A stretch of 15,997 nt of DNA from Bacillota bacterium (GTDB lineage Bacteria; Bacillota; Clostridia; Lutisporales; Lutisporaceae): positions 1 through 15,997 of the forward strand of contig JAEXXN010000344.1 of assembly GCA_023405875.1 (NCBI GenBank). Reading direction: 5' to 3'. A model generated the notes under the pieces. The model was given only the letters and a program-made list of their open reading frames with translations, had not been told where the DNA came from and made no database searches. Positions 13,657-15,997 of the stretch are shown here, piece after piece (within the stretch, counting starts at the first letter, position 1; the number at the start of each line of letters is the position of its first letter). A program made the position numbers and the translations under genes.

Positions 13657-14808
13657 ATGAAGCTTAGAAGCGTTTTAACATTGCTGCTTATCTTATTAAT
13701 AGCTGCTGGTTTTGGACTGCCGGATTTTCTTCCGCTGCCAGGCATTGATTTTAGTGCTTTCCCCTTAGAATTCCCGATAAGTGCGATGACTGCCGATGCT
13801 GAAGTTCAAAGCGTTGAGGAGCTTGAGGCGGTAATGAAGGCTGCCATCGGTGAGGCAAAAGAGAGCGTCAAGGTAAGGATAATCAGCTATGATGAGAAAA
13901 CCTACGATATAAACAGACTTTTTAAGAAGGTGCTGGAGGAGAACGCAGGGTTGGGCTTTGTATCAGGCTGCAATGCAAGTATCACAAGGACCTTTGAAAG
14001 TGCGCCCGCAACACTTGAACTGAAGGTGCAGTATCGTTATCCGGTTGAAACGGTCATTGCAATGAGGGAGTCGGCAGACAGCAAAGCAGCTGAGATCACC
14101 GGAAAAATAATAAAGCCGGGGATGAGTGACTATGAAAAAGTACAGGCAATTCATGACTATATAATAAAGAATTCAGTATATGACAGTGTAAACGCAAACA
14201 AGGATACAGTACCTGCAGAGGGGCATGAGGCATATGGAGTGCTTGTTGACGGTACAGGAGTGTGTGACAGCTATGCAAAGGCCTTTAAGCTGCTTTCGGA
14301 TAAGGCCGGAGTCCAATGTATGCTTGTAGAGGGAAGCAAGGCCGAAGCTCTGGGGCAAAACCCGGGCAGTACGGATCATGCCTGGAATATTGTATTTATA
14401 GAGGGAGAATACTACCATATAGATGCTACCTGGGATGATGTATCTGAGGACAGGGACAGTGACGAACTGGCTTACCACTATTTTAACCTCAATGACGGGG
14501 ACATGCAGAAGACCCACGTCTGGGACAGAACCAGATATCCGGCATGTACAGGCACAAGCTATAATTATTACGTTTATAACGAGCTTTATGCCGATGATTA
14601 TCAGGAGGCCGTTTCAATGCTGGCAAAGACTATATCAGCCAAAGAAGAGAAGCTGATGATGAAAATATCCAAATACAACAGCGCCACATATAATATTGAA
14701 AGAATGCTGAAACGGGCCGTAGAGGAAAGCAGGCTGAAACGGGGCATAAGCGCAAAATGGATAATTAATGATCCTCTTGGCATAATAGACATAGAGTTTG
14801 AATATTGA
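13657..14808 (+). CDS. Secreted or membrane-anchored transglutaminase-like (cysteine protease fold) protein with flanking repeats
   Basis: The protein has 383 residues. An N-terminal hydrophobic segment (about 5-20) is a signal peptide or anchor and contains no lipobox Cys. The transglutaminase-like core (about 140-290) has the triad C203 (GTGVCDSYAKAFKLL), H241 (DHAWNIV) and D256 (YYHIDATWDD). On each side lies a related segment of about 70 residues: 53-127 (with SYDEKTYDINRLFKKVLEE) and about 313-383 (with KYNSATYNIERMLKRAVEE). Such domains cleave or cross-link peptides, often at the cell wall. Position after spmAB suggests a sporulation or envelope role, but that is inference. The ATG at 13657 follows AAGGTGGA. 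TATAAT at 13622-13627 lacks a good -35. Confidence 0.87.
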   Translation: MKLRSVLTLLLILLIAAGFGLPDFLPLPGIDFSAFPLEFPISAMTADAEVQSVEELEAVMKAAIGEAKESVKVRIISYDEKTYDINRLFKKVLEENAGLGFVSGCNASITRTFESAPATLELKVQYRYPVETVIAMRESADSKAAEITGKIIKPGMSDYEKVQAIHDYIIKNSVYDSVNANKDTVPAEGHEAYGVLVDGTGVCDSYAKAFKLLSDKAGVQCMLVEGSKAEALGQNPGSTDHAWNIVFIEGEYYHIDATWDDVSEDRDSDELAYHYFNLNDGDMQKTHVWDRTRYPACTGTSYNYYVYNELYADDYQEAVSMLAKTISAKEEKLMMKISKYNSATYNIERMLKRAVEESRLKRGISAKWIINDPLGIIDIEFEY

Positions 14809-14833
14809 CACCTGTAAAATAATGTTGTATATT
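14805..14833 (+). promoter_or_regulatory. Sigma-A promoter of the metG T-box transcript
   Basis: TTGACA (14805-14810) and TATATT (14828-14833) have exact 17-bp spacing. The -35 overlaps the stop codon of the upstream gene. Transcription should begin near 14840, just before the T-box leader. Confidence 0.8.
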
Positions 14834-14839
14834 TTTATA

Positions 14840-15114
14840 TATATCATAAAGGTAATGATGGGAAGAGTAAGTTGGAATAGCTGTCAAAGAGAGCCGGGAC
14901 TGGTGTGAACCGGTACACAAAACCAACCCAACATGGCCCCTGAACTGCACAGGTGAGGCTGCTGCTTAGCTTGTGCCGGTAAGCTGACGTTATACAGCAC
15001 AGTGATAAAGCCTTTTGGCGAGTCACTTACAGAGTTTTCTGCCGCGAGGCAGGATTGAATCAGGGTGGTAACACGAGCAGCCTTCGTCCCTTTAGTGGGG
15101 AGGAAGGCTTTTTT
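14840..15114 (+). promoter_or_regulatory. T-box riboswitch leader of metG (tRNA-Met sensing)
   Basis: The leader contains AGAGTAAG and AGAGAGCC elements of stem I (about 14860-14895) and the T-box motif AGGGTGGTAACACG (15062-15075), followed by the alternative antiterminator and terminator arms. An ATG at 14933-14935 in stem I is placed to be the methionine specifier codon, agreeing with the downstream gene. Uncharged tRNA-Met should stabilise the antiterminator and allow metG transcription. Boundaries are approximate. Confidence 0.9.
15079..15114 (+). terminator. Conditional terminator of the T-box leader
   Basis: AGCCTTC-G-TCCC (15079-15090) pairs with GGGAGGAAGGCT (15098-15109) with a single G-G mismatch, followed by TTTTTT. 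The TCCC part can instead pair with the AGGG of the T-box motif to form the antiterminator. Confidence 0.9.
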
Positions 15115-15147
15115 ATATCTTCATTTCATTAATTAGGAGGAGTAAAA

Positions 15148-15997
15148 ATGAAAGGTAAAAAATTTTATATGACGACAGCAATAGCATATACCTCCAGAGT
15201 ACCTCATATAGGAAATACTTATGAGGCGGTTCTGGCCGACGCTATAGCAAGGTTCAAAAGACAGACGGGCAACGATGTATATTTCCTTACCGGAACAGAC
15301 GAGCATGGGCAGAAAATCCAGGAGCAGGCTGAAAATGAAGGCCTGAAGCCCCAGGAGCATGTAGACAGGATCGCTGCCGAAATCAGAAGGATATGGGACT
15401 TTATGAATGTGAGCTATGACCAGTTTATAAGAACAACAGACAAGCAGCACGAAGTGACGGTCCAGAAGATATTCAAGAAGCTGTATGAGCAGGGAGACAT
15501 ATACAAGAGCTCTTATGAAGGTCTGTACTGCACCCCCTGTGAATCATTTTATACCGAGTCGCAGCTTGTGGATGGGAAATGTCCTGACTGTGGAAGGGAA
15601 GTAGTTCATGCAAGCGAGGAGGCATATTTCTTCAAGCTTTCAAAGTATCAGGACAGACTGATGAAGCACATTGAGGAGAATCCCAGGTTTATCTGGCCTG
15701 AATCCAGAAAAAATGAAATGATAAACAATTTTTTAAAGCCCGGGCTTCAAGACCTGTGCGTATCAAGGACCTCCTTCAATTGGGGCGTGCCTGTAAGCTT
15801 TGACGACAAGCATGTTGTTTATGTGTGGATAGATGCTTTATCAAATTATATAACGGCTTTGGGATTTGACCCTGAAGGGGAAAGCGAAGAGCTTTTCAAA
15901 AAATACTGGCCCGCTGACCTGCATCTGATCGGCAAGGATATAGTAAGGTTCCATACTATATATTGGCCGATAATACTAATGGCGCTGGGTGTGGAGC
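15148..15997 (+). CDS. metG: Methionyl-tRNA synthetase (N-terminal part, runs off window)
   Basis: The first 283 residues of MetRS, which charges tRNA-Met, are present. The class I signature reads PHIGNTYEAVLADAIARFKRQTG (HIGN at 20-23 instead of HIGH), followed by LTGTDEHGQKI (48-57). Zinc knuckle cysteines are C128/C131 (CTPC) and C145/C148 (CPDC). The later catalytic core segments YVWIDALSNYITALGF and HLIGKDIVRFHTIYWP are intact. The KMSKS loop and anticodon domain lie beyond the edge. The ATG at 15148 has AGGAGGAG at 15135-15142. Expression is controlled by the T-box leader. Confidence 0.97.
   Translation, partial: MKGKKFYMTTAIAYTSRVPHIGNTYEAVLADAIARFKRQTGNDVYFLTGTDEHGQKIQEQAENEGLKPQEHVDRIAAEIRRIWDFMNVSYDQFIRTTDKQHEVTVQKIFKKLYEQGDIYKSSYEGLYCTPCESFYTESQLVDGKCPDCGREVVHASEEAYFFKLSKYQDRLMKHIEENPRFIWPESRKNEMINNFLKPGLQDLCVSRTSFNWGVPVSFDDKHVVYVWIDALSNYITALGFDPEGESEELFKKYWPADLHLIGKDIVRFHTIYWPIILMALGVE

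Noticed and set aside
15148..15997. HIGN in place of HIGH in MetRS as a damaged active site
   Set aside because: I recall the HIGNTYE form from other clostridial MetRS proteins; the rest of the catalytic core and zinc knuckle is intact, so it looks like a normal variant.

Overview
The window looks like chromosome of a low-GC, spore-forming Clostridia-type Firmicute. The evidence is the conserved order holB-ricT-trmN6-rsmI-abrB-metG, purine-rich Shine-Dalgarno sites, a T-box leader on metG, an abrB transition-state regulator, and the spore maturation pair spmAB. The species cannot be named from the sequence.

Layout. Positions 1-3307 carry the end of holB, ricT, a 2[4Fe-4S] ferredoxin gene, trmN6, rsmI and a small CxxC (DUF1858-type) gene, all on the plus strand. 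Positions 3328-8792 form a 5.47-kb block. Its ends are imperfect 22-bp inverted repeats (18/22 identical), and it is flanked by an 8-bp direct repeat, GGATAGCT. Removing the block and one copy of the repeat rebuilds a perfect 9-bp-stem terminator hairpin between the convergent small redox gene and abrB. I read this as an insertion that carries cargo and no transposase. Its cargo is a BCCT transporter and a histidine-ammonia-lyase-fold enzyme on the minus strand, with a divergent sigma-54 activator on the plus strand. A correctly spaced -24/-12 promoter and upstream tandem repeats lie between them. The lyase lacks the Ala-Ser-Gly triad that forms the MIO cofactor. With a betaine-type transporter beside it, the best guess is elimination of trimethylamine from a histidine betaine such as ergothioneine (an ergothionase-like system).

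Positions 8815-14808 carry abrB (minus), a FAD oxidoreductase with a C-terminal Rieske domain, pepT, spmA-spmB and a secreted transglutaminase-like protein whose core lies between two related repeats. The pepT-spmA junction is compact. A strong terminator contains a sigma-E-like -10 element in its left arm and the likely spmA ribosome binding site in its right arm.

Positions 14805-15997 carry a sigma-A promoter, a methionine-type T-box leader with its terminator, and the first 283 codons of metG, which runs off the window.
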